Made by a program: the position numbers and the translations under genes. A model generated the notes under the pieces. That model was given only the letters and a program-made list of their open reading frames with translations, was not told where the DNA came from and searched no databases. Below, piece by piece: positions 1 through 8,767 of a stretch of DNA of 64,000 nt. The stretch covers positions 1,178,001 through 1,242,000 of the forward strand of contig NZ_LR134477.1 of NCBI RefSeq assembly GCF_900637975.1. Reading direction: 5' to 3'. The DNA comes from Actinomyces viscosus (GTDB taxonomy: Bacteria; Actinomycetota; Actinomycetes; Actinomycetales; Actinomycetaceae). Numbering within the stretch: position 1 is the first letter of the stretch; every line of letters begins with the position of its first letter.

Positions 1-215
1 GAGATGCTCACCGCCGTCGAGAACAGCAGCGGGGGAAGGATCCCTTCGAGGACCACCTGAGGATCCAGCTCGACCGCCGGGATGAAGGGGAGGAATCCGA
101 CGGCGGTGCCCCCGGCCAGGAGGATCAGAGCCGGGGCGACACCGATGCGGTCACTGAGCTGCGAGGCCGCCGCAATGGCCAGGGTGCCCAGCACGGCGAT
201 GATGAGGAGCTCCAT
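1..215 (-). CDS. Na+/H+ antiporter (CPA1-type), N-terminal fragment
   Basis: Only the first 71 codons are inside the window; the rest lies beyond base 1. The visible part starts MELLIIAVLGTLAIAAAS, continues with a helix containing APALILLAGGTAVGF, then a P-rich segment ending in LEGILPPLLFSTAVSI. This pattern (two membrane helices, then an ILPPLLF-like helix) is typical of the start of monovalent cation/proton antiporters of the CPA1 family, which exchange Na+ or K+ for H+ across the membrane. It lies 42 bp after the MarR-type regulator gene on the same strand, so the two may be co-transcribed. Family assignment is from pattern recognition of a short fragment. Confidence 0.72.
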   Translation of the reverse strand, partial: MELLIIAVLGTLAIAAASQLSDRIGVAPALILLAGGTAVGFLPFIPAVELDPQVVLEGILPPLLFSTAVSI

Positions 216-257
216 GGGCCAAGGGTAACCAAGGGCGTCAGCGGCCGATGAGGGGCT

Positions 258-1247
258 TCAGCAGTCGTGTCCGGTGAAGCGGTGGAAGTCCCTGCGGGCT
301 CCGCGGACGCGTCGCGCCCGAGCGGCTCTGAAGCTGCGGGCCCCGCGCTCGGGGAAGTCCTCTCCGGGAAGAGCGCTGCCGTCTCGATGGGCAGGCCCTC
401 CTCGACGCGGTCCCCCGTGACCCGTGTGCCGGCCCCGGCCGCCTCGCCCCTCCGGTGGTAGGTCGGCGTCGCCCGCCTCCGGTCCGAAACCGGGGCCGTA
501 GCCCGGGACGAATGCGGGGCCAGGGCCGAAGGGCCCGAAGCCGCGCTCGCGCATGCGCATCATGGCCTCGAAGCGCTCCTCACCCATACGACGGCGGGCG
601 TCGGCGAAGCGCGGCCCGAACTCGCCGTCCTCCTCCGGCCCGAGCTGGGACTCCAGGGAGGCGATGACCTTGTCGAGAAGCCGAGCCAAAGTGGCGGCCT
701 CCTCATCGGTCAGCGAGTCGAGGTAGTCGGCCCTGGGCCCGCTCAAGGGCGTGCCGCGACCGGCCTCGGTGAGGTGGACGACCATGACGCGACGGTCCTC
801 CTGGCTGGGCCTGCGCTCGATGAGGCCATCGGCCTCGAGCTTCTTGAGCAGCTCATTGAGCGACTGCTGGCGGATGTCGAGGAGGAAGGCCAGGTCACGC
901 GTGGGGATGGGGCTCTGCATGCGCAGGGCGGCCAGCACCCGGCCGCGGCCTCGGGTGGTGTCGGCGAAGGGGCCGCCGCGGTGCGCCGTCATGCGACTGC
1001 GGCGCATGAGGTGCTGCAGGCGGCGGAATCGCTCGTGGAGCGAGGCTCGCTGCGGGTGCTGCGGCGAGACGTCCGCTGTGTCGCCAGCGTCGCCAGCGTC
1101 GTTGGCGTCGTACTCGGGGGTGTTCGGGTTGGTGCTGTCGGTCATGTCGGTCTCCGTTCCCGCACCCTGATGGGCGCTGTGCTGACTGTCTGGTGAGGTT
1201 GTGTCTGGGGCGGTGTTCTCAGTGTTCTCAGTGCTCTCGGTACTCAT
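258..1247 (-). CDS. MarR-family transcriptional regulator with long Gly/Arg-rich tail
   Basis: The 329-residue protein has an acidic, low-complexity N-terminus (MSTESTENTENTAP...). A winged-helix core follows (RVLAALRMQSPIPTRDLAFLLDIRQQSLNELLKKLEADGLIERR, then a wing with DRRVMVVHLTEAG), the MarR pattern. The C-terminal ~100 residues are rich in G, R, P and F, much longer than the usual ~150-residue MarR protein; their role is unknown. I chose the ATG at 1247 because AGGAG lies six bases upstream; the frame stays open to 1457, so a longer form cannot be excluded. A large inverted repeat sits over the likely promoter, which suggests autoregulation. The neighbouring antiporter gene may be part of its regulon (inference). 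Confidence 0.8.
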   Translation of the reverse strand: MSTESTENTENTAPDTTSPDSQHSAHQGAGTETDMTDSTNPNTPEYDANDAGDAGDTADVSPQHPQRASLHERFRRLQHLMRRSRMTAHRGGPFADTTRGRGRVLAALRMQSPIPTRDLAFLLDIRQQSLNELLKKLEADGLIERRPSQEDRRVMVVHLTEAGRGTPLSGPRADYLDSLTDEEAATLARLLDKVIASLESQLGPEEDGEFGPRFADARRRMGEERFEAMMRMRERGFGPFGPGPAFVPGYGPGFGPEAGDADLPPEGRGGRGRHTGHGGPRRGGPAHRDGSALPGEDFPERGARSFRAARARRVRGARRDFHRFTGHDC

Positions 1248-1358
1248 GAGCTTCTCCTGACGTGAGAGGGGCACCCGTGCAGGTGTGCTGCCATCCCTAT
1301 CGCCATCTCTGCCGTCACCGGTCTGGTCTTCAGTGCTGCCAGTGGTGGTCGAGAGGCT

Positions 1359-1411
1359 TTGGAAGGTGCCTGTTGTATGTTGACGCCACCGAAAGTACAG
1401 GCACCTTCCAA
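1359..1411. promoter_or_regulatory. 15-bp inverted repeat, probable MarR operator
   Basis: TTGGAAGGTGCCTGT at 1359-1373 is repeated as its exact reverse complement at 1397-1411, with 23 bases between. The right arm overlaps the spacer of the predicted minus-strand promoter of the MarR-type gene. A related half-site (GGTACCTGTATGTTG) occurs again at about 1435-1449. A dyad overlapping the promoter of a MarR gene is the classic arrangement for autorepression; binding itself is inferred. Confidence 0.65.
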
Positions 1412-1421
1412 TGAGGGTCAA
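1392..1421 (-). promoter_or_regulatory. Candidate sigma-70-type promoter of the MarR gene
   Basis: On the minus strand TTGACC (1416-1421) is followed by 18 bases and then TACTTT (1392-1397). This is a fair match to -35/-10 elements in a GC-rich genome. Transcription would start near 1385, leaving about 135 bases of leader before the chosen ATG. The spacer contains one arm of the inverted repeat. Confidence 0.45.
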
Positions 1422-1537
1422 GGCATTCTCAACCGGTACCTGTATGTTGTAGGTCACGACTCGCGTCGGTACCTCGCCGTCGTCCGAAGGCTCGGTGGAG
1501 ACCGGCGGAGACCACTGGACGGCGTTAGCGTTGCATC

Positions 1538-3853
1538 ATGTCTACGACGACCATGACACCGGGTTCCCAGGAAGCCGCCCGCCCTGTTCGCGAGCGCGCC
1601 GAGGCCGTCCTGCGCGAGCTCGTCGGCCGCCCGGAGGCGCACCTGCGCGAGGACCAGTGGCGGGCGATCGAGGCGCTCGTCGTCGCCCATCGCCGTGTCC
1701 TGGTGGTTCAGCGCACGGGCTGGGGCAAGTCGGCGGTGTACTTCGTGGCGACGGCGCTGCTGCGTGAGGGCTGGGGAGGCTGGCGGCCCGGCACCCCGAC
1801 ACCCTCCCCCGGCGCGCGCGGCCGGGCCGGGGGCGTCGGTGCGAGCATCATCATCTCGCCGCTGCTGGCCCTCATGCGCGACCAGGTCGCCGCTGCCGGC
1901 CGCGCCGGGATCCGGGCAGTGACGATGAACTCGGCCAATGTCACCCAGTGGGAGGAGATCGAGGACCAGGTGCGCGCCGGAGAGGTGGATGTCCTGCTCG
2001 TCTCCCCCGAGCGGCTCAACAACCCGGTCTTCCGCGACGAGGTCCTGCCGCACCTGGCCGGGACGGCAGGCCTGGTCGTCGTTGACGAGGCCCACTGCGT
2101 CTCGGACTGGGGGCATGACTTCCGCCCGGACTATCGGCGTATCCGCACCCTGCTGGCCGGTCTGCCGCCGCGCACCCCGGTCCTGGCGACGACGGCGACC
2201 GCCAACGCCCGGGTCAGCGCCGATGTGGCCGAGCAGCTGGGGGCGTCCCCGGCGGCATCCGGGGTGGGCGACCCGTCCGTCCTGGTGCTGCGCGGCGCCC
2301 TGGAGCGCAGCTCCCTCCACCTGGGGGTCAAGGCCCTGCCCGATGCCGCCACCCGCCTGGCCTGGCTGGCCGCCTACCTGCGGCGCGCCCCCGGAAGCGG
2401 CATCGTCTACTGCCTGACCGTCTCGGCGGCGCTGGAGGTCGCCGAGTACCTGCGCGCGGCAGGCGTGGAGGTGGCCGCCTACACGGGCCAGACAGACGCC
2501 GCCGAGCGCGAGCGCCTGGAGGAGGACCTCAAGGCGAACCGGGTCAGGGCACTGGTGGCCACCTCGGCGCTGGGAATGGGCTTCGACAAGCCGGACCTGG
2601 CCTTCGTGGTGCATGTGGGAGCACCCTCCTCACCGGTGAGCTACTACCAGCAGGTGGGGCGCGCCGGTCGCGGCGTGGAACGGGCCGAGGTGGTCCTGCT
2701 GCCGGGTTCGGAGGACCGCGCCATCTGGGAGTGGTTCGGCTCGCAGGGCTTCCCTCCCGAGGACCAGGTCCGTGCGGTCCTGGAGGGCCTGGAGGAGCAG
2801 CGGGCCGCAGGGTCCGGGCCCATGTCGACGGCGGCGCTGGAGACGGTGACCTCGCTGCGGCGCACCCGGCTGGAGTCCATGCTCAAGGTCCTTGACGTCG
2901 ACGGCGCCGTGCGCCGGGTTCGTGGTGGCTGGGAGTCCACCGGCGAGCCCTGGTCCTATGATGCCGAGCGCTACGCGAGGCTCGACGCCGCACGTCGCGC
3001 CGAGCAGGAGGCGATGGTGGCCTACGAGCGGCTCGGCGCCGACGTCGTCTCCTTTGAGGCGGGCGCCCCCTGCCGGATGGCCTTCCTGAGGTCGGCGCTC
3101 GATGATCCGCACCTGGAGCAGGGGTGGCGCTGTGGAGCCTGCGACCTGTGCGGAGGCCTGGTGCTGCCTGACGCGCCCGATGAGCGGCAGGTCGGTGCCG
3201 CTCGCCAGGCGCTCGATCGTGCCGGGTTCGAGCTGCGGGCGCGCCGTCAGTGGCCCACCGGGATGGAGCGCCTGGGACTGGCTCGTTTCAAGGGTCGTAT
3301 CGGTGCCGAGCGACAGGCGGCGACCGGGTTGGCCGTCGGGCGCCTGGACGGGTTGGGGGCCTCGGGCACTCTGCGCGAGCTGGTGGCCTCCGGCTCCGAC
3401 GGTGAGGTCCCGGTCTCCCTGAGGCCGCTGGTGCTTGAGACGGTGGACCGTCTCGGCCAGATCATCCACGGTGAGCGGGACGCCGCCGGCGCCCAGACAC
3501 GGAAGGAGCAGGTGGTGGTCGTCGTTGTGGACTCTCGTGCCCGGCCCCACCTGGTCCGCCGGCTGGGGCACGCCGTGGCCGTGCGGCTCGGAGCCAGGCC
3601 GCTGGGGGTCGTAGGCCTCGCCGGCCAGGATCCGCCGCGCCACGACGTGGGCTCGGCGTTCCGGCTGGCGGAGGTGGCCCGCAGCCTGACGCTTGAGACC
3701 TGGTCGGCGCAGGCGCTCGAGGAGCTGCAGGGCTCCGTCGTGGTCCTGGTGGACGACTGGAGCGACTCCGGCTGGACGCTCACGGTGGCGGCCGATCTCC
3801 TGCGCCAGGCGGGGGCGGCCGCGGTTCACCCCTTCGTCCTGGCGCAGAGGTAG
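1538..3853 (+). CDS. recQ: RecQ-family ATP-dependent DNA helicase with C-terminal phosphoribosyltransferase-like domain
   Basis: This 771-residue 3'-5' DNA helicase is expected to act in recombination and replication-fork repair. Visible motifs are Walker A QRTGWGKSAVYF near residue 60, the DEAHC box near 185 followed by SDWGHDFRPDY, ATTATAN (motif III), and helicase-C motifs CLTVSAALEVAEYL, ATSALGMGFDKPD and QVGRAGRG. A zinc-type cysteine set follows (CRMAFLR...CGACDLCGG). No HRDC domain is evident. Instead the last ~120 residues resemble a PRTase fold, with VVLVDDWSDSGWTLT matching the PRPP-binding motif. The ATG at 1538 has no strong ribosome-binding site. The gene is divergent from the MarR gene and convergent with the GH lipoprotein gene. 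Confidence 0.9.
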   Translation: MSTTTMTPGSQEAARPVRERAEAVLRELVGRPEAHLREDQWRAIEALVVAHRRVLVVQRTGWGKSAVYFVATALLREGWGGWRPGTPTPSPGARGRAGGVGASIIISPLLALMRDQVAAAGRAGIRAVTMNSANVTQWEEIEDQVRAGEVDVLLVSPERLNNPVFRDEVLPHLAGTAGLVVVDEAHCVSDWGHDFRPDYRRIRTLLAGLPPRTPVLATTATANARVSADVAEQLGASPAASGVGDPSVLVLRGALERSSLHLGVKALPDAATRLAWLAAYLRRAPGSGIVYCLTVSAALEVAEYLRAAGVEVAAYTGQTDAAERERLEEDLKANRVRALVATSALGMGFDKPDLAFVVHVGAPSSPVSYYQQVGRAGRGVERAEVVLLPGSEDRAIWEWFGSQGFPPEDQVRAVLEGLEEQRAAGSGPMSTAALETVTSLRRTRLESMLKVLDVDGAVRRVRGGWESTGEPWSYDAERYARLDAARRAEQEAMVAYERLGADVVSFEAGAPCRMAFLRSALDDPHLEQGWRCGACDLCGGLVLPDAPDERQVGAARQALDRAGFELRARRQWPTGMERLGLARFKGRIGAERQAATGLAVGRLDGLGASGTLRELVASGSDGEVPVSLRPLVLETVDRLGQIIHGERDAAGAQTRKEQVVVVVVDSRARPHLVRRLGHAVAVRLGARPLGVVGLAGQDPPRHDVGSAFRLAEVARSLTLETWSAQALEELQGSVVVLVDDWSDSGWTLTVAADLLRQAGAAAVHPFVLAQR

Positions 3854-3854
3854 A

Positions 3855-3897
3855 GCCGGGCAGGCGCGGCAAAGCCGCCCCCGTTCCCCCGCCCGGC
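3855..3897. terminator. Nested hairpin between convergent genes, probable bidirectional terminator
   Basis: Outer arms GCCGGGC (3855-3861) and GCCCGGC (3891-3897) enclose an inner GGCGCGGC-AAA-GCCGCC stem. It sits in the 56-bp gap between the ends of recQ and the minus-strand GH lipoprotein gene. There is no T-run, as is common in GC-rich actinobacteria. Confidence 0.5.
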
Positions 3898-3909
3898 CCC
3901 TCCGGTGCG

Positions 3910-5406
3910 CTAGAACCCGGTGGAGGCGGCGGCCAGCGCCGGAGCCACCTGGCCGCCGGGAGTCCCGACCTGGTCCTCGAGGTAGTACCACCAGAAGGGT
4001 GCTCCCCAGGCATCGGAACGTCCCAGGGCAGCGCCGGTGACGTGCTCGGCGACGGCGGTGCGGGCCACCGTGGGGTCGGAGGCCGATCCGAACCACCACG
4101 GTCCGTTGTTCAGGTCCTCAGCCCCGTAGCCCAGCTCGGTGACGGCGACCCGGGAGGCGGGGAAGGCGGCGTCCAGGGCGCTGAGGACCCGGTCGGCGGC
4201 GGTTCCCAGCGGGTGGAGCTGAGGGTAGACGGACAGTCCGACGACGTCGACCAGGTCCCTGATCGGTTGGGTGATCTCCCTGGCCGCGTAGCTGAACAGG
4301 GAGTAGGCGGGGTCCGCCTGCCCCAGCTGGTAGTACAGGGTCAGTACCGTTGTGGCGCTGGTGCGCTCGCGCACCGCCTTGGCCGCACGCTGAGCCTTGG
4401 CCACCGGTCCTGTCCCCAGCCAGTCCCCTCCGATCTCGTTGCCGATCTCCCAGGCGTCGACGTCGGGAAGGGCCTTGATGAGGGCGTCGACCCGGGTGTC
4501 CCAGGCCGCGTCACTCAGGGCGGCCATGTCGTGGGAGTCGCAGATCTGGGCCAGTGCCAGACCGCCCTGCGCGTGCAGGGACTCCACCGTGGCTCGCCAG
4601 CCGGCCATCTCCTGGGTGTCAGCGGGGTCGCCGATGACGAGGCGGGCAGACACCTTCCGCTTTCCGCCTCCCGGTCCGCTCGGGGCCAGGGCGGCGGTGA
4701 GCTCGGCGGCCGTGGGAACCCGGGTGAAGGTCACTCCGATGATGGCGTCCTGCGGGGCCTGGGCCACCAGTGCCCGGTCCAGGGCGAGCTGGGCCCCGGC
4801 GGCGGACTCCAGGGCCGAGTTCGCCAGGCGACCACGCTCCGCCCAGGATGGTGCGGTGGCACAGGCGTCCAGGGACTGCTGGGCGGAGGCCCGCAACGGG
4901 ACCGCCTCGTCGGCGCCCTTGACGCCCTGCGCGGTGGCCTGCTGGTAGCGCTCGGCCTGCCGCTCATGGAGGGTGCGGGCCGCCAGCTCCAGGAGGTCGT
5001 GCTCGCCGGAGGCGGGCAGGTCCGCCATGAGGGCCGAGTACCCGTGGCTGGTGGGCCACGACATGGTCAGTGTGCAGGCGCGCCCGGCGGGCACGTCGAC
5101 ACCGATGGCGCCGTTCTCGTCCTGGTAGAGCGGACCGACGGCGATGACCTCCAGGGTCCTGGTGTCCAGCAGGGCGTCGTCGTAGCCGACCTCGCCCTTG
5201 CCGTTGGACTGGATGCCCCGCAGCGCCTCGAGGTTGAGGGCGCTGCCCTGCGCATCGCTGACGTGGAGGCTCAGGTGGGTGGTCGCCCCGTCGCCCATGG
5301 CCGGCGGGGTGGCCACATGTCCGTGACCACAGGAGGACACCGACGCTCCCAGAACCCCGGCGCCCAGGAGCGCCAGTGCCCTTCTGCGGTTGGTCTCAAG
5401 AGTCAT
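3910..5406 (-). CDS. Lipoprotein with TIM-barrel glycoside-hydrolase-like domain (clan GH-A type)
   Basis: This 498-residue protein begins with RRR, a hydrophobic stretch and a lipobox ending VSSC (Cys26), so it should be a lipoprotein on the outer face of the membrane. The second half reads as a (beta/alpha)8 glycosidase. DAWEIGNEIGGDW carries a candidate acid/base Glu324 in an NE pair, and VAVTELGYG carries a candidate nucleophile Glu424 about 100 residues later, the spacing of clan GH-A retaining enzymes. GLSVYPQ and FWWYYLEDQ are also typical. The middle (about 140-240) is Ala-rich and helical. It is the last gene of the polysaccharide operon, 94 bp after the deacetylase-like gene. A role in trimming or releasing the polymer is inferred; the exact GH family is not identified. 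Confidence 0.72.
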   Translation of the reverse strand: MTLETNRRRALALLGAGVLGASVSSCGHGHVATPPAMGDGATTHLSLHVSDAQGSALNLEALRGIQSNGKGEVGYDDALLDTRTLEVIAVGPLYQDENGAIGVDVPAGRACTLTMSWPTSHGYSALMADLPASGEHDLLELAARTLHERQAERYQQATAQGVKGADEAVPLRASAQQSLDACATAPSWAERGRLANSALESAAGAQLALDRALVAQAPQDAIIGVTFTRVPTAAELTAALAPSGPGGGKRKVSARLVIGDPADTQEMAGWRATVESLHAQGGLALAQICDSHDMAALSDAAWDTRVDALIKALPDVDAWEIGNEIGGDWLGTGPVAKAQRAAKAVRERTSATTVLTLYYQLGQADPAYSLFSYAAREITQPIRDLVDVVGLSVYPQLHPLGTAADRVLSALDAAFPASRVAVTELGYGAEDLNNGPWWFGSASDPTVARTAVAEHVTGAALGRSDAWGAPFWWYYLEDQVGTPGGQVAPALAAASTGF

Positions 5407-5500
5407 GGAACCATTATTCCCGTCTCTTGAGAGATCTTCCGACCGCGCGGTTCAGCGGTTGTGGATCCGGCGCGGCTCGTTGTCAGGTCCAGTGCCGTCG

Positions 5501-7474
5501 TCACTTCAGCTCCGAGGCTGGGACGAAGGTGTACCCCTCGGTCTTGATACCGGCGACGATCTTCTTCAGCTCGGACAGCGGGTAGTAGGGGTGGAAGAAG
5601 AAGCTGGCGGTGGCGTGGGTGTTGACGAGGTTGAGCTTGGCTGCGTCGACGACCTCCTGGGCCAGGCGCGGTGGGTGCTGGTTGATCTCGTTGGGCTCGA
5701 AGTTGCCCAGGTTCTCCGGCAGGACGTGCGTCCCGTAGGGGTCGTTGACCGCGTAGGGGAAGAACTGGCCGTAGTAGTCGTGCGGACCGGCCTGGGTACT
5801 GGTGAGCAGCCCGGCGTAGAGCAGCTCACGCTCGTAGCGCACCGGGTAGTGCTCGCCGATGCCCTCGTAGGCCTCGCGGGTGGCCGAGTAGTGCGGGGTC
5901 TCGAAGATCTCGGGCGTGGGCAGCCCGACCTCGCCGAAGACCTGGCGTCCCCGATCGACGCGCTCGGAGGCCCACTGCCTGGAGGTGCCCGGCAGCGTGC
6001 CCCCGATCTGGACGAAGGAGTTGTCCTGGCAGTCGATGGCCGGGGCCTTCGTGTCGTTGGTGGCAGAGCACCAGGAGCGGATGAACTCGAAGTCGTCCGC
6101 CGAGACGGCGTTGTAGGGGTTGTCCAGGGTGCCGAACTGGTGGGTGGTGCCGTGCTGGACGATCGTTCCGCCCTTGCTGACGGCGTCCTGGAGGACGGCC
6201 ACCAGGTCCGGGGAGTCCTTGAGGGTGATCTCCTTGGGGACGCCGTTGTTCTCGGTGCCCTTGGGGTCGGTGTAGATCGGCACGACCGCCATCTGGAAGG
6301 GCACGTTCTCGCTGTGGAGGTAGTTGACGATCGCCTGGAGCTCCTCGGGGTCGCTGTCCGGGGTGATGTCCTCCAGGCGCACGGCGGCCTGGCGGTACTG
6401 CTGGGCGTTGGGCTGGAGGACGTCCAGGAGGATGTCGGCGGCAGCGATGTACCGGTCCTGCTCACCGAGGTAGGTCAGCGGAACCTCCCCGATGAAGGTC
6501 AGCCCTGAGGAGCTGACCGCCCAGGGGAAGGAGCTGGTGCCGGACTGGGCGACGGAGGCGCAGGCGGTAGCCGCGCCGTCGGGCTTGGAGCACTCGGCGC
6601 GCCCCAGCACCTTGACGTCCTGCTCCCGGGTGACGTGCGGGGCGATGATCCCACCGGTGTTGAGCTCGTTGCGCTTCAGGGAGGCGCCGTTGTAGCTGAT
6701 CTTGGTGACGCGGTCGGTGGAGTCGATGTAGGAGGTGGCGGGGTCCCAGCCGTAGCGCTGGGTGAAGGCGGCGCGGTCGGCGTCGGTCTTGGCCAGCTGC
6801 CAGATGTTGAAGCCGGACCACATGACCGGGATGTTGCCGGTGAGGGTGTCGTCGATGAAGGCACGTGGCAGGGGCTCGTCGTAGGTGGAGCCGACGTAGA
6901 CCACGTTGGTGAAGCGGCCGGCCAGTCCGGCCACGTAGTCCTTGACGGGAAGGGTGGTCACGGCTCCGGAGTGGCTGGCGAGGGTTCCCATGCTCAGGGC
7001 GTAGTACTCCCCCAGCTTGGCGTAGTCGCCGGTCGTGTCGAACAGGACCAGGGTCGAGGCCGGTCCTGCGTCCTGGCTGGAGAAGCTGACGGCACCGGCC
7101 GGAACGTCCGGGGCGTTCTGGGTCAGGTCCCGCAGCTGGACCTGGCCCGCTGCGGGAGCGGGCTGGTTCAGGTCGACGTCGGCCTGCTTGTCGCCCTTGA
7201 GGGGCAGCTCCTGCTTGGCCGCGGCGGCGGGCTCGGGCGGAGCCGGAAGGGGCTGCTTGGCCGGGTCGGCGTCGTTGGCCGGGTTGGCGGCCCCGCCCTG
7301 GGCGCCGCCGGCGGGCTCCGCCGCCACGGCCTGGACCGCGACCGGCGCCCGGGAGGCCGACTGGGGCGTGGCCTGGGCGGGACCGACGGAGGCGATCGAC
7401 GTGCCCAGGCACACCGCGATGGCGGCCAGCGCGCAGCGCCGTCGTCGAGCAGACAGAATGGTCGGGGAAATCAT
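5501..7474 (-). CDS. Secreted DUF2334 polysaccharide-deacetylase-like protein
   Basis: The 657-residue protein has an N-terminal signal peptide (RRRRCALAAIAVCLGTSIASVGPAQA), a Pro/Ala-rich linker to about residue 110, a Rossmann-like segment (STLVLFDTTGDYAKLGEYY ... VVYVGSTYDEPLP), then a DUF2334 module. LEDITP (Asp369) and HGTTHQF (His441, His445) correspond to the metal-binding Asp and His pair of NodB-like carbohydrate esterases. The likely role is extracellular de-N-acetylation of a polysaccharide during or after export. Its start codon overlaps the wecB stop (ATGA), so the two are translationally coupled. Function is inferred from family and context. Confidence 0.78.
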   Translation of the reverse strand: MISPTILSARRRRCALAAIAVCLGTSIASVGPAQATPQSASRAPVAVQAVAAEPAGGAQGGAANPANDADPAKQPLPAPPEPAAAAKQELPLKGDKQADVDLNQPAPAAGQVQLRDLTQNAPDVPAGAVSFSSQDAGPASTLVLFDTTGDYAKLGEYYALSMGTLASHSGAVTTLPVKDYVAGLAGRFTNVVYVGSTYDEPLPRAFIDDTLTGNIPVMWSGFNIWQLAKTDADRAAFTQRYGWDPATSYIDSTDRVTKISYNGASLKRNELNTGGIIAPHVTREQDVKVLGRAECSKPDGAATACASVAQSGTSSFPWAVSSSGLTFIGEVPLTYLGEQDRYIAAADILLDVLQPNAQQYRQAAVRLEDITPDSDPEELQAIVNYLHSENVPFQMAVVPIYTDPKGTENNGVPKEITLKDSPDLVAVLQDAVSKGGTIVQHGTTHQFGTLDNPYNAVSADDFEFIRSWCSATNDTKAPAIDCQDNSFVQIGGTLPGTSRQWASERVDRGRQVFGEVGLPTPEIFETPHYSATREAYEGIGEHYPVRYERELLYAGLLTSTQAGPHDYYGQFFPYAVNDPYGTHVLPENLGNFEPNEINQHPPRLAQEVVDAAKLNLVNTHATASFFFHPYYPLSELKKIVAGIKTEGYTFVPASELK

Positions 7475-8673
7475 GAGTTCTCCTTGGGTGAGGTGGGAAC
7501 GGGCTCGAACTCGGGAAGGGGAACGCCGCGGCCGAACAGGGCGGCGGTGGCGGCCAGGATGCGCTTGCAGGCGTGTCCGTCGCCGTAGGGGTTGGCGGCC
7601 TGGGCCATGGCCGTGTAGGCCGCCGCGTCGGTCAGCAGGGTGGAGACCCTCTCAACGATGCGGTCCTCATCGGTCCCGACCAGCTCGGCGACCCCGAAGG
7701 CGACGGCCTCGGGACGCTCGGTGTTGTCCCGCATGACCAGGACCGGTTTGGACAGTGCGGGGGCCTCCTCCTGAACGCCCCCGGAGTCGGTCAGCACGAC
7801 GTCACAACGGTCGATGAGCGCGCAGAAGGCGCCGTACTCCAGGGGATCGCACCACAGGATGTTGCTGTGTCCCTCGATCTGCGGCAGAAGGTCCTCGCGG
7901 ACCTTGGGGTTGCGGTGGACCGGCAGCACGAAGAGCACCTCGGGGTGCTGCTCGGCCAGACGGGCGACGGCGCGTCCGATCGAGCGCATCGGCTCGCCCC
8001 ACGACTCGCGGCGGTGGGCGGTGACGAGCACGACTCGCCGAGAGGCGTCCTCCAGCGCTGCTGCCAGCTCCTCGTCCGGTGGTGGGACCCGGCGGTCGAC
8101 GGCCACTAGGAGGGCGTCGATCACCGTGTTGCCGGTGACGCGGACGGACTGGGGGTCGGTGCTCTCCCGCAGCAGGTTGTCCCGGCTGGTGGTGGTGGGG
8201 CACAGGTGCAGGGTGGTCACCTGGCTGATGAGCCGCCGGTTGGCCTCCTCGGGGAAGGGTGAGGAGATGTCTCCGGTACGCAGTCCGGCCTCGACGTGGA
8301 GGACCGGTACCTCGTGGTAGAAGGCCGCGAGCGCGGCGGCGAAGGCGGAGGTGGTGTCGCCCTGGACCACGACGGCGTCGGGCCGGTGGGCCTCGATCGC
8401 CCGGCCCACTCCTTGCAGGGAGCGGTTGGTGATCTGGGTGAGGGTCTGTCCGGGCGAGTGGATGTCGAGGTCGTCGTCGGGCACGATGTCGAAGAACTCG
8501 TGGACCTGGTCGAGCATCTCGCGGTGCTGCCCGGTGACGACGACGATCGGGGTGAAGCGCTCGTCGTCGCGCATGGCGGCCACGAGGGGGGCGAGCTTGA
8601 TCGCCTCCGGGCGGGTGCCGTAGACGAGCATGACCCTCAGGGGGCCGCCCGTTTGCGTGGAGTGGGTTGTCAT
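7471..8673 (-). CDS. wecB: UDP-N-acetylglucosamine 2-epimerase (non-hydrolysing)
   Basis: This 400-residue protein of normal length interconverts UDP-GlcNAc and UDP-ManNAc in the cytoplasm. Family patterns are clear: VMLVYGTRPEAIKLAPLV at the start, VVVTGQHREMLDQV, VVVQGDTTSAFAAALAAFYHEVPVLHVEAGLRTG, FPEEANRRLISQVTTLHLCPT, VLVTAHRRESWGEP, and LTDSGGVQEEAPALSKPVLVMRDNTERPEA near the C-terminus. AGGAG precedes the ATG by six bases. Encoded between the jelly-roll protein and the deacetylase, it suggests that the operon's polymer contains ManNAc, because UDP-ManNAc would be the product supplied to the adjacent GT2 synthase (inference). Confidence 0.95.
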   Translation of the reverse strand: MTTHSTQTGGPLRVMLVYGTRPEAIKLAPLVAAMRDDERFTPIVVVTGQHREMLDQVHEFFDIVPDDDLDIHSPGQTLTQITNRSLQGVGRAIEAHRPDAVVVQGDTTSAFAAALAAFYHEVPVLHVEAGLRTGDISSPFPEEANRRLISQVTTLHLCPTTTSRDNLLRESTDPQSVRVTGNTVIDALLVAVDRRVPPPDEELAAALEDASRRVVLVTAHRRESWGEPMRSIGRAVARLAEQHPEVLFVLPVHRNPKVREDLLPQIEGHSNILWCDPLEYGAFCALIDRCDVVLTDSGGVQEEAPALSKPVLVMRDNTERPEAVAFGVAELVGTDEDRIVERVSTLLTDAAAYTAMAQAANPYGDGHACKRILAATAALFGRGVPLPEFEPVPTSPKENS

Positions 8674-8767
8674 GGGTTCTCCTGCTCAGGTGTCTCGGGA
8701 ACGCAGCGGTAGAGCCGACCGGCGGCCGATTGGGCCGGTTCGAGCCGGTCACCGCCGCGGGGTGGTC

